A stretch of DNA of 36,736 nt from an uncultured Clostridia bacterium (GCA_945482995.1 CALYRM010000012.1:1-36736); one strand, 5' to 3'. Shown: positions 15,894 through 24,271, counted from the first letter of the stretch. The notes: generated from the letters alone by a model not told the origin. Numbers and translations are program-made.

Positions 15894-18407
15894 ATGGCTG
15901 ATACGAAGGATAAGAATAGTTACAAAGCAAATCTTGAGAGTATTCGCAAACAGATTAAAAGTTGCAGTAAAGCTGATATCATTGCAAAAAATCACTGTGA
16001 ACGTTTGAATATAGTAAAAAACTCTTTGAATAAAATCACTACTAAAGTGGGATGTAGCGATTATTTGTTTATATTGGGCATAACAGAACTTTATGAAAGA
16101 TTTGGCAACTCAATTTTTTCCGAAATGTTTGAAATATTGGATACATATTACATATTCGCAGACAAAAATAAACTTGTAGGCGTTGAAGAAAGCGTATTCA
16201 AAGAAGTGTTTAATATTACACGTGATGACGCATTTGCGGCGTTCTATTATATTTGTCATCATTATTATAGAGAATTCGATTCAAACAGTTTATGGAAAAT
16301 GTTATCACCGTGTGATAACTTAAATAATATTGAAACGAATGAATGTCACTTGGATTACGTGTGGCAAAGCGAATACAAAAACATTTTTCATTTAGAAAAC
16401 TATCCGCTAATATTTGAGCTCTTGGCGCGTTACTATTCGTTGCAGCATAATTATAACCGACAATTATATATGGCTAGAATGGCTATAAAATCCTTGGATT
16501 GCAAAAACTATGGCGCGGAAATATCATTTGCTAATGCAGTTTGTTCGATTCTTGAAGATTATTATTTGTACGGTATAGTGTCAAGTAAACCGATTGCTAA
16601 CCTAAATAAAGAGAAAAAGGAAGTGGTATGCGCCTACGTTCGTAATCATTCAAGAAATATCGATGTTGAATTCTCGGATATTACTAATGCGGTTGATGAA
16701 ATTGACGAAGCTCAAGAATTTATTGAAGGCGCTATCTTATTTAATCCCGAATATCCAAAGTATCATTATATTAAAGCAAGGCTGATGTTCTATTCTGCTA
16801 CTTGGGAAAATTTTTATAAAAATGAGGGAAACCATATACTAAATAATAAACGCGAAATAGAAGAAGAAATAAATTTGGCAATTGAGTTAGAAGAAAACCG
16901 AGCTTCTTCGGATGTTGATAGACGTATTTACGCTTATAATCGTTTGCTTGGTTATGTAAATGATTATATAAAAGGAAATTTTAACGGCGAATATCACCGT
17001 AAAAGAAAAACCATATTGGGGGCTAAAGACTTACGTAAACTTTCTAAAAACGATCGCCCTAATTTGAAATTAGGTGCAAACGAAGATTACGTTTTTATAA
17101 GCTATTCGTCCGAAAATTTCAAACCGGTATATTGTGATTTATTGGAAATGGAAAGAACGGGCATTAGATATTGGTATGATATAGGTACGCATGCGGGTAT
17201 CGATTGGAAAGAAGACGTTCGCAATGTCATAAAAGGTAGCTCGGCTGTGGTATTTTATATGAGCGCGCAATCGATTGCCAGCGCGGCGGTTATGGACGAA
17301 CTGAATTACGCTTTGCAGTTGAAGAAAACCATTATATGTATAAATCTAAGCGGTAATAGCGTTACATCTAAAACGCTTAAGAGCATAATTCGTAGCGAAG
17401 CAGAAGATTTGGTTAATCGTTTTTCATCTAATACGTTTAAAACGATTTGCACGGCATGTCCCGACTATATAGTGACAATTCAACGAGATCACGACCCGTT
17501 GAACGTTTACCATATTGAAAAACTTCGCAACGACCTTTTGAAAAATTTTCCAAATACTGTCAATTCCGTAATAAGCGAAAGTCTAGAACCATGTGCAGGA
17601 ATAGATAAAACATATATTGTAAATGGCGAAACATTTGTCCGCCCCACCGAAGATTATTTAATTTGCGACGGGTACAATAAAATATATTTAGTGGCAGATG
17701 GTATCACTCGATCACATAAAGAGTATGAAAGTTTTTTAAAGGGAGAATCTCAAAACAATAGTATTACCCAAAAGGTTAGTAAACATTTTTGTGATTCAAT
17801 GTATGCAACGTTAAAGGAAATGCTTTTGGACGAACAAGACGAAGAAGATTTATTCGGCTTGTTTAAAAATGCTTTCGTATTATCGAATGAAAAAGTAAAG
17901 AGCTTTTTGGATAACCATAAAAATGAGTATTTCGAGGGCATTATAGATAATACGTATTATGAAAAGCCGGGGTGCGTTGCTATTGCCGCTTGTATATTGG
18001 GTAACAAACTGTATTACGGTTCGGTTGGCGATTGCATGGGCATACTTGTGCGTGGAAATCGACGCATAATTTTTTCGGATAAGCAGACAGATTATGCGTT
18101 TAAGATAGATCGCGTTGAACGTGATAGAAAAAAGCTATATGAAGAGTACGTAAATATTCCCGAAAACTTACATGGCTATGGGGTGGTTAATGGTGACAAA
18201 AACGCCTCTGAGTTTTTCAAGGTTTCTCGTATTGAACTTGAAGAAGGCGACGTTGTATTTATCGTTTCGGACGGGATAAGCGATCTTATACAATACGGCG
18301 ATATAAATGATATTATAAATTTACCGCTTGAAAATTTGATAGATAAAGCTCGAGACACGAATAGAGGTGATGACGATAAAGCGATTATAAGATTGAAGAT
18401 AAACTAA
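15894..18407 (+). CDS. TIR domain-PP2C phosphatase fusion protein
   Basis: 837 residues in three parts. Residues 1-395 are mostly helical, with a TPR-like stretch (DEAQEFIEGAILFNPEYPKYHYIKA). Residues ~398-510 form a TIR domain: DYVFISYSSENF, GIRYWYDIGTHAGIDW, and SAAVMDELNYALQLKK with the candidate catalytic Glu469. Residues ~583-837 form a PP2C-type phosphatase: RPTEDYLI (D587), LVADGITRSH (D602-G603), GSVGDC, IVSDGISDLI (D793) and RGDDDKAII (D827/D828), so the metal-binding Asp set looks complete. Bacterial TIR domains often cleave NAD or make cyclic ADP-ribose in phage defence; PP2C enzymes remove Ser/Thr phosphates. Joining both is unusual. It may be a self-contained signalling or defence protein. 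The gene stands alone, beside the tRNA-Arg island. Domains are confident, role is inference. Confidence 0.85.
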   Translation: MADTKDKNSYKANLESIRKQIKSCSKADIIAKNHCERLNIVKNSLNKITTKVGCSDYLFILGITELYERFGNSIFSEMFEILDTYYIFADKNKLVGVEESVFKEVFNITRDDAFAAFYYICHHYYREFDSNSLWKMLSPCDNLNNIETNECHLDYVWQSEYKNIFHLENYPLIFELLARYYSLQHNYNRQLYMARMAIKSLDCKNYGAEISFANAVCSILEDYYLYGIVSSKPIANLNKEKKEVVCAYVRNHSRNIDVEFSDITNAVDEIDEAQEFIEGAILFNPEYPKYHYIKARLMFYSATWENFYKNEGNHILNNKREIEEEINLAIELEENRASSDVDRRIYAYNRLLGYVNDYIKGNFNGEYHRKRKTILGAKDLRKLSKNDRPNLKLGANEDYVFISYSSENFKPVYCDLLEMERTGIRYWYDIGTHAGIDWKEDVRNVIKGSSAVVFYMSAQSIASAAVMDELNYALQLKKTIICINLSGNSVTSKTLKSIIRSEAEDLVNRFSSNTFKTICTACPDYIVTIQRDHDPLNVYHIEKLRNDLLKNFPNTVNSVISESLEPCAGIDKTYIVNGETFVRPTEDYLICDGYNKIYLVADGITRSHKEYESFLKGESQNNSITQKVSKHFCDSMYATLKEMLLDEQDEEDLFGLFKNAFVLSNEKVKSFLDNHKNEYFEGIIDNTYYEKPGCVAIAACILGNKLYYGSVGDCMGILVRGNRRIIFSDKQTDYAFKIDRVERDRKKLYEEYVNIPENLHGYGVVNGDKNASEFFKVSRIELEEGDVVFIVSDGISDLIQYGDINDIINLPLENLIDKARDTNRGDDDKAIIRLKIN

Positions 18408-18540
18408 TATTAGGTTTTACCATAACGTAATAACAAGTAAATAAAATGGAGTGAAAAAACAAAAGCGGATGAATTAGACGATAAAACTTTCGACTAGGAA
18501 TATTAAAGCAATTAATTCGTGATTTGTAATCAAAAAAAAA

Positions 18541-18572
18541 GACAACCCAAGTCTAAAATGACTTGGGTTGTC
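18541..18572 (-). terminator. Perfect 13-bp terminator hairpin, probable former tRNA-Arg terminator
   Basis: GACAACCCAAGTC (18541-18553) and GACTTGGGTTGTC (18560-18572) pair perfectly around TAAAAT. On the minus strand it is followed by a run of T, so it terminates leftward transcription. On that strand it begins right after GCACCAAA, the same bases that end the tRNA-Arg gene and begin its present terminator at 23949-23975. It could also serve the 1005-residue gene or, weakly, the TIR-PP2C gene. Confidence 0.8.
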
Positions 18573-18580
18573 TTTGGTGC
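18566..18580. repeat. Candidate attachment site, left copy
   Basis: GGTTGTCTTTGGTGC is identical to 23972-23986, where it spans the last 6 bases of tRNA-Arg plus 9 bases beyond. Read on the minus strand it is GCACCAAAGACAACC. In both copies a terminator hairpin follows in that orientation. Confidence 0.65.
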
Positions 18581-18588
18581 ACTATACG

Positions 18589-18620
18589 CAACCTTATTCG
18601 AGTACTATCGGGTAAGGTTG
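18589..18620. repeat. Terminal hairpin inside the left end of the island
   Basis: CAACCTTATTCGA (18589-18601) pairs with TCGGGTAAGGTTG (18608-18620) using two G-T pairs. The arm CAACCTTATTCGA recurs on the minus strand next to the right attachment copy (23963-23975), so the two ends of the island carry related inverted sequence. There is no T-run. Confidence 0.55.
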
Positions 18621-18676
18621 TTTTATGTTGTGTTTATTTATGCGTATTTTTATGTAATAGAAGTAAAACAAATTAC

Positions 18677-21600
18677 CTAATCATTGTTACTATTTAATTT
18701 TTTTGTTTCTGGCTCAATCCAAATACTTAAAATCTTTGAACTCAATCTTTGCATTTTCTTAATTTCGCCCGAAGCTCTATATATATCAGTGTCCAAATAA
18801 AATTGTTGCGCCTTAACTATTGATGAACCCTTTAACGCTACTATTGCTGTATCTGATTTGTTTTTTAATTGCTTTAAATAATTAAGATAAAGATTAGGAC
18901 AATTATTTTGTAGTAATGTAGGCGTATCCGCATAAATTACCTTGTTTATTATATCACTTGCCCAATATGCAGTAATTTTTAAATCAGAGGGGTTTACATA
19001 AATATGATTAAAAAAATCAATATCAATAATTGCACCGTGAATATTACCACTTCCGCCGATAGCTTTGATTTCGTCAGCAATTTGTTTTTGATAACTACTG
19101 AAATTATCTAACGGTGTTTTAACATAAGATATGATTTTATCCATATTTTCAAAATAATATTTTACATCTTTAAGTGCTAACCCTTTTATCGCGCCACCAT
19201 TAAGAATATTTAAATTACCATTTGCAGATTGTAAGATAAACATATAATATCCATTCTTTTTTAACATATAGAGCTTCTCAAAATTTCTATTGAACTCCAT
19301 AATGATATTTTTACCACGATAGAAACTATAATATTCTTCTCTTGTTATTTCAAATATTCCGTCTTTATAATCCGCAAAAGTATCATAGTCATCTTCTAAA
19401 TAGAAAAACTTTAAATGACAGTTAACCTGCTTATAGCCTATTTGATTATCTGAATAAATCCTATAATCGCCATCATCATAAAAATAATTTATATGATTAT
19501 GACCACTCACATAAACAAAACCTTTAATTTGTGTATCATCAGAACACCAATCCTTTTTTGGCATATGCGTAAAGATAATCACTCTTTTATTAGATAATTT
19601 TTCACATACATTTTTGTAAAGCTCATCAAATGTTCTGCTTTCTGCAATCTCTTGTTGTCTATTAATTGTTTGCCTATATATAAATTGATTTGCATTGAAC
19701 TCTGTATTTCTTCCAGCAAACCCTAAACCACCAAAAAGAATAAGTCGAACACATTTTACACGGTTTAACAATTCTGCTTTTGACAAATTAAGCAATTCAC
19801 TTGTGCTAATATCTTCTATATTATTGCAATCATCTTTTAAAAGAATATTGTTCTGAAGAAGAAACATTTTGTTATCTGTCAAAACTTTTTTATATTTTTC
19901 TACAATCTCATTAAACTGAAAACCAACAAAATCCCATAATTCATGATTACCAAGTGTAAAGACAATTTGCAATTTAACTCTTGTTTCATCAAGAGTTTTT
20001 CTTAAAAGTTCAACAAACAACTTAAATAGTGAAAAATCAGATGAGGTATCTCCACCTATAAGAATTATGCCTTTCCAACTGTAAACTCTATTTAAAAGGC
20101 TATCAATAATATTTTGTATTATGTAGATTACGTCATCTATGCTTTTATAGCCTATATTTTTTAATCTATGTATCAAATGTAGGTCTGAAATATAAAAAAT
20201 CTTCTGTCCTTGCTCATCGTTCAGAGATGCCCTTTCAGTAGTTAGAGCGGTAATACTTTCTATTTCATTGCTTTGAACGATCGCAGGGCATTCAATTTCT
20301 TCATACGTTGCTGTTTCATAATTAACACCAATTTTATCAAGAACATTGCTTCTTAGTCTTGTGTCATTTAAATTTAAATCACTAAAATCCATTATATTTT
20401 GCAAGCCATCACAAAACAATAAATTCGCTCCAGATAAATCACCTTTTAAAAAGTGTACAAAATCAAAAAAATATTTAAAATTATGATTATAGCTTTTAAT
20501 TGAATGTCCTTGCTCATCTAACCAATCTTGATTTATTACAAAGTGTTTTTCTTTACGGTCATAATATTTTGAAAGATTGTAAGTGAAATTTTTTCGATAT
20601 TGAATAGGTAATTTTGTATGCTCATCAATAATATATTTTGATAAATCCATATTAGGGATAATAGCCTTTGATAAATCACAGTATGTCAAGTTAAATTTTT
20701 TAAACAAAGCGAATTCTTCAAAGGTATCAAAATATTTACGCCATTCAACAGTAGGTGCGAATGCTTTTGAAATATCATAATAACCTTCATAGTAATAGCA
20801 ATATAAATGAGTATTTTCATCAAAACAACTATGCGAATAAAAATGTAGTTTTTTATTTTTTAAGTCTTCAATAAAATGTTTCAAGTCGCTTCTATGGCGT
20901 TTACTTGTCCTTAAAGCATAATAAGAACTATTATAAGCATCTAAAACTTTTTGAGGCTCATATAAAATACATAAATCGTATTCTAACCCCCAAGAATAGT
21001 TATTATTTATGTATTGCATAACAATGTCAAACGCTTTATCTTTATCGTTGAAAATAAAGCTAAATATTAAAATTTTTAAATAATCTTTGGCTAACTCTGT
21101 TTTATCTAAATTATTGATAATACTGATGAAGTCGTTATAGTTATCACAAGAATTAATTTTTTTAATTAAGTCAACAAGCGATAACTTTTCATTTTCTAAT
21201 TCATCATATCTAACTAATTCTTCTTTTGAAAAATTTAAATTGCAGTTATCAATATTATAATCAATAAAAGAAACAAAATTTATTCTATTAATGTCTAATG
21301 AATATTTTGCTATGTCATCGTGCGAAAAATAATATTTGTAGTAGCAAGCATTGCTATAAATATCTCCTTGCAAAAAATCAAAGTAAGTTTGTAAATTGTA
21401 AAAACGAGTGACAATTATTTCATCTACTATTTCTTCCCAATAATTTTTAAATCTAACATTTTCTTCTACAAAAAAGCAATTTTCTAATACATCATAACCC
21501 TTTTGTATAGTCCTACGAATTCCTATTTCTCTCTCCGCTTTAACTATTTTAGGATTTAATCTTAATTCTTCTGGTACATCATAAAAATAAGCCGTTCCAC

Positions 21601-21694
21601 GTTTTAGTTTTCCCAATATGCTTTTAACTTGCTTTTTTATATTATTTTCATTATTCATTAATGTATTTTTATTTTCTTCATTTGTAACATCCAT
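18677..21694 (-). CDS. Large metallophosphoesterase with unknown flanking domains
   Basis: 1005 residues. A calcineurin-like phosphoesterase core lies at ~495-770 with all five motifs: YISDLHLIH (D504, H506), IGGDTSSD (D549), TLGNHELWD (N583, H584), IIFTHMP (H710) and VSGHNHINYF (H732, H734). About 490 residues precede it: a helical acidic region, then a stretch with weak pentapeptide-repeat character (YCDLSKAIIPNMDLSKYI; GDLSGANLLFCD). About 230 residues of unrecognised sequence follow. The core should hydrolyse phosphodiesters or phosphomonoesters with two metals; the substrate is unknown. Its DNA is visibly richer in A and T than neighbouring housekeeping genes, which suggests transfer. 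GGAG precedes the ATG. It is divergent from the endonuclease-like gene. Confidence 0.82.
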   Translation of the reverse strand: MDVTNEENKNTLMNNENNIKKQVKSILGKLKRGTAYFYDVPEELRLNPKIVKAEREIGIRRTIQKGYDVLENCFFVEENVRFKNYWEEIVDEIIVTRFYNLQTYFDFLQGDIYSNACYYKYYFSHDDIAKYSLDINRINFVSFIDYNIDNCNLNFSKEELVRYDELENEKLSLVDLIKKINSCDNYNDFISIINNLDKTELAKDYLKILIFSFIFNDKDKAFDIVMQYINNNYSWGLEYDLCILYEPQKVLDAYNSSYYALRTSKRHRSDLKHFIEDLKNKKLHFYSHSCFDENTHLYCYYYEGYYDISKAFAPTVEWRKYFDTFEEFALFKKFNLTYCDLSKAIIPNMDLSKYIIDEHTKLPIQYRKNFTYNLSKYYDRKEKHFVINQDWLDEQGHSIKSYNHNFKYFFDFVHFLKGDLSGANLLFCDGLQNIMDFSDLNLNDTRLRSNVLDKIGVNYETATYEEIECPAIVQSNEIESITALTTERASLNDEQGQKIFYISDLHLIHRLKNIGYKSIDDVIYIIQNIIDSLLNRVYSWKGIILIGGDTSSDFSLFKLFVELLRKTLDETRVKLQIVFTLGNHELWDFVGFQFNEIVEKYKKVLTDNKMFLLQNNILLKDDCNNIEDISTSELLNLSKAELLNRVKCVRLILFGGLGFAGRNTEFNANQFIYRQTINRQQEIAESRTFDELYKNVCEKLSNKRVIIFTHMPKKDWCSDDTQIKGFVYVSGHNHINYFYDDGDYRIYSDNQIGYKQVNCHLKFFYLEDDYDTFADYKDGIFEITREEYYSFYRGKNIIMEFNRNFEKLYMLKKNGYYMFILQSANGNLNILNGGAIKGLALKDVKYYFENMDKIISYVKTPLDNFSSYQKQIADEIKAIGGSGNIHGAIIDIDFFNHIYVNPSDLKITAYWASDIINKVIYADTPTLLQNNCPNLYLNYLKQLKNKSDTAIVALKGSSIVKAQQFYLDTDIYRASGEIKKMQRLSSKILSIWIEPETKKLNSNND

Positions 21695-21714
21695 ATATAG
21701 TCTCCAATAATACT

Positions 21715-21743
21715 ATTATAATATAAAGGTCATAATAAATCAA
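21715..21743 (-). promoter_or_regulatory. Promoter of the metallophosphoesterase gene
   Basis: On the minus strand TTGATT (21743-21738) and TATAAT (21720-21715) are separated by 17 bases, about 20 bases before the start codon at 21694. Confidence 0.75.
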
Positions 21744-21780
21744 TATCATTAAAATTAATTATAAAGCAGTCCTTGGCACT

Positions 21781-21896
21781 GTGGTGGGTTCTTGATAAAA
21801 CAAGCACCCGCCACAAACAAAAACAACTTAACAAAAAATAGATTAAAACGCCGCTACGTGTGGGGTGTTTGCGCTAAACCGCTTGCAAATCGCCCC
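21781..21896. other. GC-rich double hairpin between the two island genes
   Basis: GTGGTGGGTTCTTG (21781-21794) pairs with CAAGCACCCGCCAC (21801-21814) with one G-T pair and one mismatch. A second, weaker fold joins GGGGTGTTTGC (21862-21872) with GCAAATCGCCCC (21885-21896). The region is GC-rich inside an AT-rich island and no T-run follows. It could be an RNA, an origin or a recombinase site; nothing decides this. Confidence 0.45.
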
Positions 21897-21948
21897 TTTC
21901 TTCGTGTGTCGGCAAGATTTTTAACCTTATGCCTTTTTGGGTATAAGA

Positions 21949-21977
21949 TTGATTTTTATATAAAATAATGTTATAAT
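21949..21977 (+). promoter_or_regulatory. Promoter of the zinc-ribbon endonuclease gene
   Basis: TTGATT (21949-21954) and TATAAT (21972-21977), spacer 17 bases, about 31 bases before the ATG at 22009. Both island genes use a TTGATT-17-TATAAT promoter. Confidence 0.75.
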
Positions 21978-22008
21978 GTGAATGTATTTGCAATAAAGGC
22001 GTTAATCT

Positions 22009-23922
22009 ATGAGCGATAAAATTTATATTTCAGCATTACCTAATCTTATGCGTGAATGGGATTGGAATAAAAATTCAGCCGATGGGCTTTTCCCCGAGAA
22101 ACTGCAACCTAAAAGCAACAAAAAAGTCCATTGGGTTTGCGAAAAAGGACATGAATGGATTTGCACGGTTGACAAACGAACAAGCGGACAAAATTGTCCT
22201 TACTGCTCAAATCGTAGAGTTCTTATTGGGTTTAATGACTTTCAAACTCTTTGCCCCGAATTAGCAAAAGAATGGGATTACGAAAATAATGCGGAATTAA
22301 AGCCTAATCAAGTTGTATCAGGTAGCAATAAAAAGGTCAGTTGGATATGTTCGCAGTGTGGAAATCGCTGGGAAGCAAGTATTCGAGCAAGAGTTCAACG
22401 AGATAGTGGCTGTCCAAAGTGCGTAAGAATAAAAAGCGGACAAACTCGACATTTAACTAATTTAGCGCAAAAAGGCGGTATTACAGACCAACTGCTTTTG
22501 CAAGAGTGGAATTATGAAAAAAATGGCGATTTAGTACCGCAAGCAATAACGCAAGGAAGTAATCAAAAAGTTTGGTGGAAATGTTCTAAATGTTCGGAAG
22601 AATGGCAAGCAAAAATTTTAAATAGAGCCAACGGTCGTGGTTGTCCTTATTGTTCAAATAAGAAAATTCGCATTGGACGAAATGATTTGGCAACAACGCA
22701 CCCACATTTAGCAACAGAATGGGACTATGTAAAAAACGATAAGACACCGCAAGAAATTACTTATGGCAGTGGAAAAAAGTTTTGGTGGAAATGTCCATTG
22801 GGACACAGCTATCAAGCAAGTCCACTACATAGGACGATAGGTAGCACAAATTGTCCTATCTGTAATTCTGGGCGTCAAACATCATTTGCTGAACAAGCAG
22901 TTTATTTTTATATCAAGAAGCTCTATCCCGATGCAATAAATCGCTATACGGAAATATTTGATAACCGAATGGAATTAGATATTTTTATTCCGTCCATAAG
23001 GCTTGCAATAGAGTATGACGGAGTATTTTGGCACAAAAATAAAAGCAGAGAAAAAATTAAATATCAATACTGTCAAAAAAATAATATTAAACTCATACGA
23101 ATTAAGGAAGCACAAGCCGACTCTTGGGATATTGCAGATAAAATATTCTATGCTGAAAATTTAGACGATAGAAAAAACTTACAAAATTTAATCATTTATG
23201 TTCTTCAAGACATTGAATTGTGGCGTGGTACATTTATGTTCCACTATCCCGATGTTAATCTCGAAAGAGATAGAAATAAAATTCTCAATTTGTATCATAC
23301 TCAACAGCTTGAAAAGTCATTGGCAACAACGCACCCAAAACTTGTAGAAGAATGGAATTATTCTAAAAATGGTACATTACTACCTTCCATGTTTCAAGCT
23401 GGAAGTGATGAGCGAGTTTGGTGGAAATGTCCGACTTGCGGTAATGAATGGCAAACAAGCATTTCTCATAGAACAAGCGGTACAGGTTGTAATGTTTGCT
23501 ATCGAAAACAAAATCGAGGCGGTTCTCATGCAGGCGCAAGAGAGATTTATCAATATTCGATAGAGGGCGATTTCATAAAAAAATGGGATTGTATTTCAAG
23601 TGCAAGCAGTGAGTTGGGAATTAACTCTTCAAATATTTCAATGTGTGCAAAACATACACGCCCTAACGCTGGCGGTTTTCGTTGGGAATATTATTATGCC
23701 GATAAATTAGCACCTATTGTAAAAGTGCATAAAAGTCGAAAAGGCATGTGGGGAAAACCTATACTTCAAATTGACGATTTTGGCAATATCATAGCTGAAT
23801 ATATTTCTCTCAATGAAGCTTCACAAAAGCTGAATATAGATGCAACAAGTATTTCAAAAGCACTAAATGGGCATATTCGTAAAGCTGGCGGATATATTTG
23901 GAAAGCAAAAGAATTGAATTAA
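22009..23922 (+). CDS. Multi-zinc-ribbon protein with Vsr/DUF559-like nuclease core and NUMOD1-like tail
   Basis: 637 residues. Four zinc-ribbon repeats of the EWDYEKN...WKCxxCGNEW...CPYC type (Pfam zinc-ribbon, formerly DUF4379) occupy ~10-290. An endonuclease-like core follows at ~295-395: MELDIFIPS (D324), AIEYDGVFWH (E335, D337, H342) and IKLIRIKE, the fold seen in Vsr and DUF559 proteins. A fifth ribbon (WKCPTCGNEW...CNVC) lies at ~435-495. The tail has two NUMOD1-like repeats (ISSASSELGINSSNISMCA; LNEASQKLNIDATSISKAL), which read DNA in homing endonucleases. So it should bind DNA and cut it. It is the best candidate for moving the tRNA-Arg island; this is inference. Defence against foreign DNA is the main alternative. 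Confidence 0.85.
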   Translation: MSDKIYISALPNLMREWDWNKNSADGLFPEKLQPKSNKKVHWVCEKGHEWICTVDKRTSGQNCPYCSNRRVLIGFNDFQTLCPELAKEWDYENNAELKPNQVVSGSNKKVSWICSQCGNRWEASIRARVQRDSGCPKCVRIKSGQTRHLTNLAQKGGITDQLLLQEWNYEKNGDLVPQAITQGSNQKVWWKCSKCSEEWQAKILNRANGRGCPYCSNKKIRIGRNDLATTHPHLATEWDYVKNDKTPQEITYGSGKKFWWKCPLGHSYQASPLHRTIGSTNCPICNSGRQTSFAEQAVYFYIKKLYPDAINRYTEIFDNRMELDIFIPSIRLAIEYDGVFWHKNKSREKIKYQYCQKNNIKLIRIKEAQADSWDIADKIFYAENLDDRKNLQNLIIYVLQDIELWRGTFMFHYPDVNLERDRNKILNLYHTQQLEKSLATTHPKLVEEWNYSKNGTLLPSMFQAGSDERVWWKCPTCGNEWQTSISHRTSGTGCNVCYRKQNRGGSHAGAREIYQYSIEGDFIKKWDCISSASSELGINSSNISMCAKHTRPNAGGFRWEYYYADKLAPIVKVHKSRKGMWGKPILQIDDFGNIIAEYISLNEASQKLNIDATSISKALNGHIRKAGGYIWKAKELN

Positions 23923-23948
23923 CCTATATTTTTGCTATAAAAAAACAC

Positions 23949-23975
23949 AGCCCTATTCGGTATTCGAATAAGGTT
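23949..23975 (-). terminator. Present terminator of tRNA-Arg
   Basis: On the minus strand CAACCTTATTCG (23975-23964) pairs with CGAATAGGGCTG around AATAC and is followed by TGTTTTTTTAT. It starts 6 bases after the CCA end. Confidence 0.75.
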
Positions 23976-23986
23976 GTCTTTGGTGC
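23972..23986. repeat. Candidate attachment site, right copy at tRNA 3' end
   Basis: GGTTGTCTTTGGTGC, identical to 18566-18580. Bases 23981-23986 are the last six of tRNA-Arg (GCACCA on the minus strand). The two copies bracket about 5.4 kb. Confidence 0.65.
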
Positions 23987-24057
23987 GCCACGAGGAGCTC
24001 GAATCCCCAACCTTTGGTTCCGTAGACCAACGCTCTATCCAATTGAGCTAGTAGCGC
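23981..24057 (-). tRNA. tRNA-Arg(ACG)
   Basis: On the minus strand the acceptor arms GCGCTAC and GTGGCGC pair, the D stem is GCTC/GAGC, the anticodon stem TTGGT/ACCAA holds loop CTACGGA with anticodon ACG (Arg, CGU/CGC family), and the T arm GGGGA-TTCGAGC-TCCTC is regular. CCA is encoded. All arms are intact although the 3' end coincides with the putative attachment site. Confidence 0.95.
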
Positions 24058-24184
24058 ATATCTTTATGCTAAAATATTATATATTCATTATGGTTTATTG
24101 TCAAATCTTTTTTTGCATTTGCTTAAAAAATTAAAAAAGTTTTTTCTTTTCTGCTTCTTATTGTGCGTTGTTAATTAATTAAAA

Positions 24185-24271
24185 CACAAAGGTTAGATCC
24201 TTCGACTTCGCTACTCCGCTTGAGAATGACATTATATTTTGCACATTGCAAATTTGTTAAAGTCTTGTGCT
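24185..24271. repeat. Dispersed repeat units downstream of nifU
   Basis: TAGATCCTTCGACTTCGCTA followed by GAGAATGACATTA is a dispersed-family unit, and TGCACATTGCAAATTTG is a short TGCAAT-family piece. No gene is seen in 24058-24271. Confidence 0.65.

Noticed and set aside
18408-18540. Small gene after the TIR-PP2C gene
   Set aside because: A short frame ending in ADELDDKTFD has no start codon in frame and GTG/ATG alternatives stop at once; nothing supports translation.
18566-23986. Insertion sequence or transposon
   Set aside because: No transposase is recognised and the boundaries are a tRNA 3' end repeat rather than terminal inverted repeats with a target duplication.
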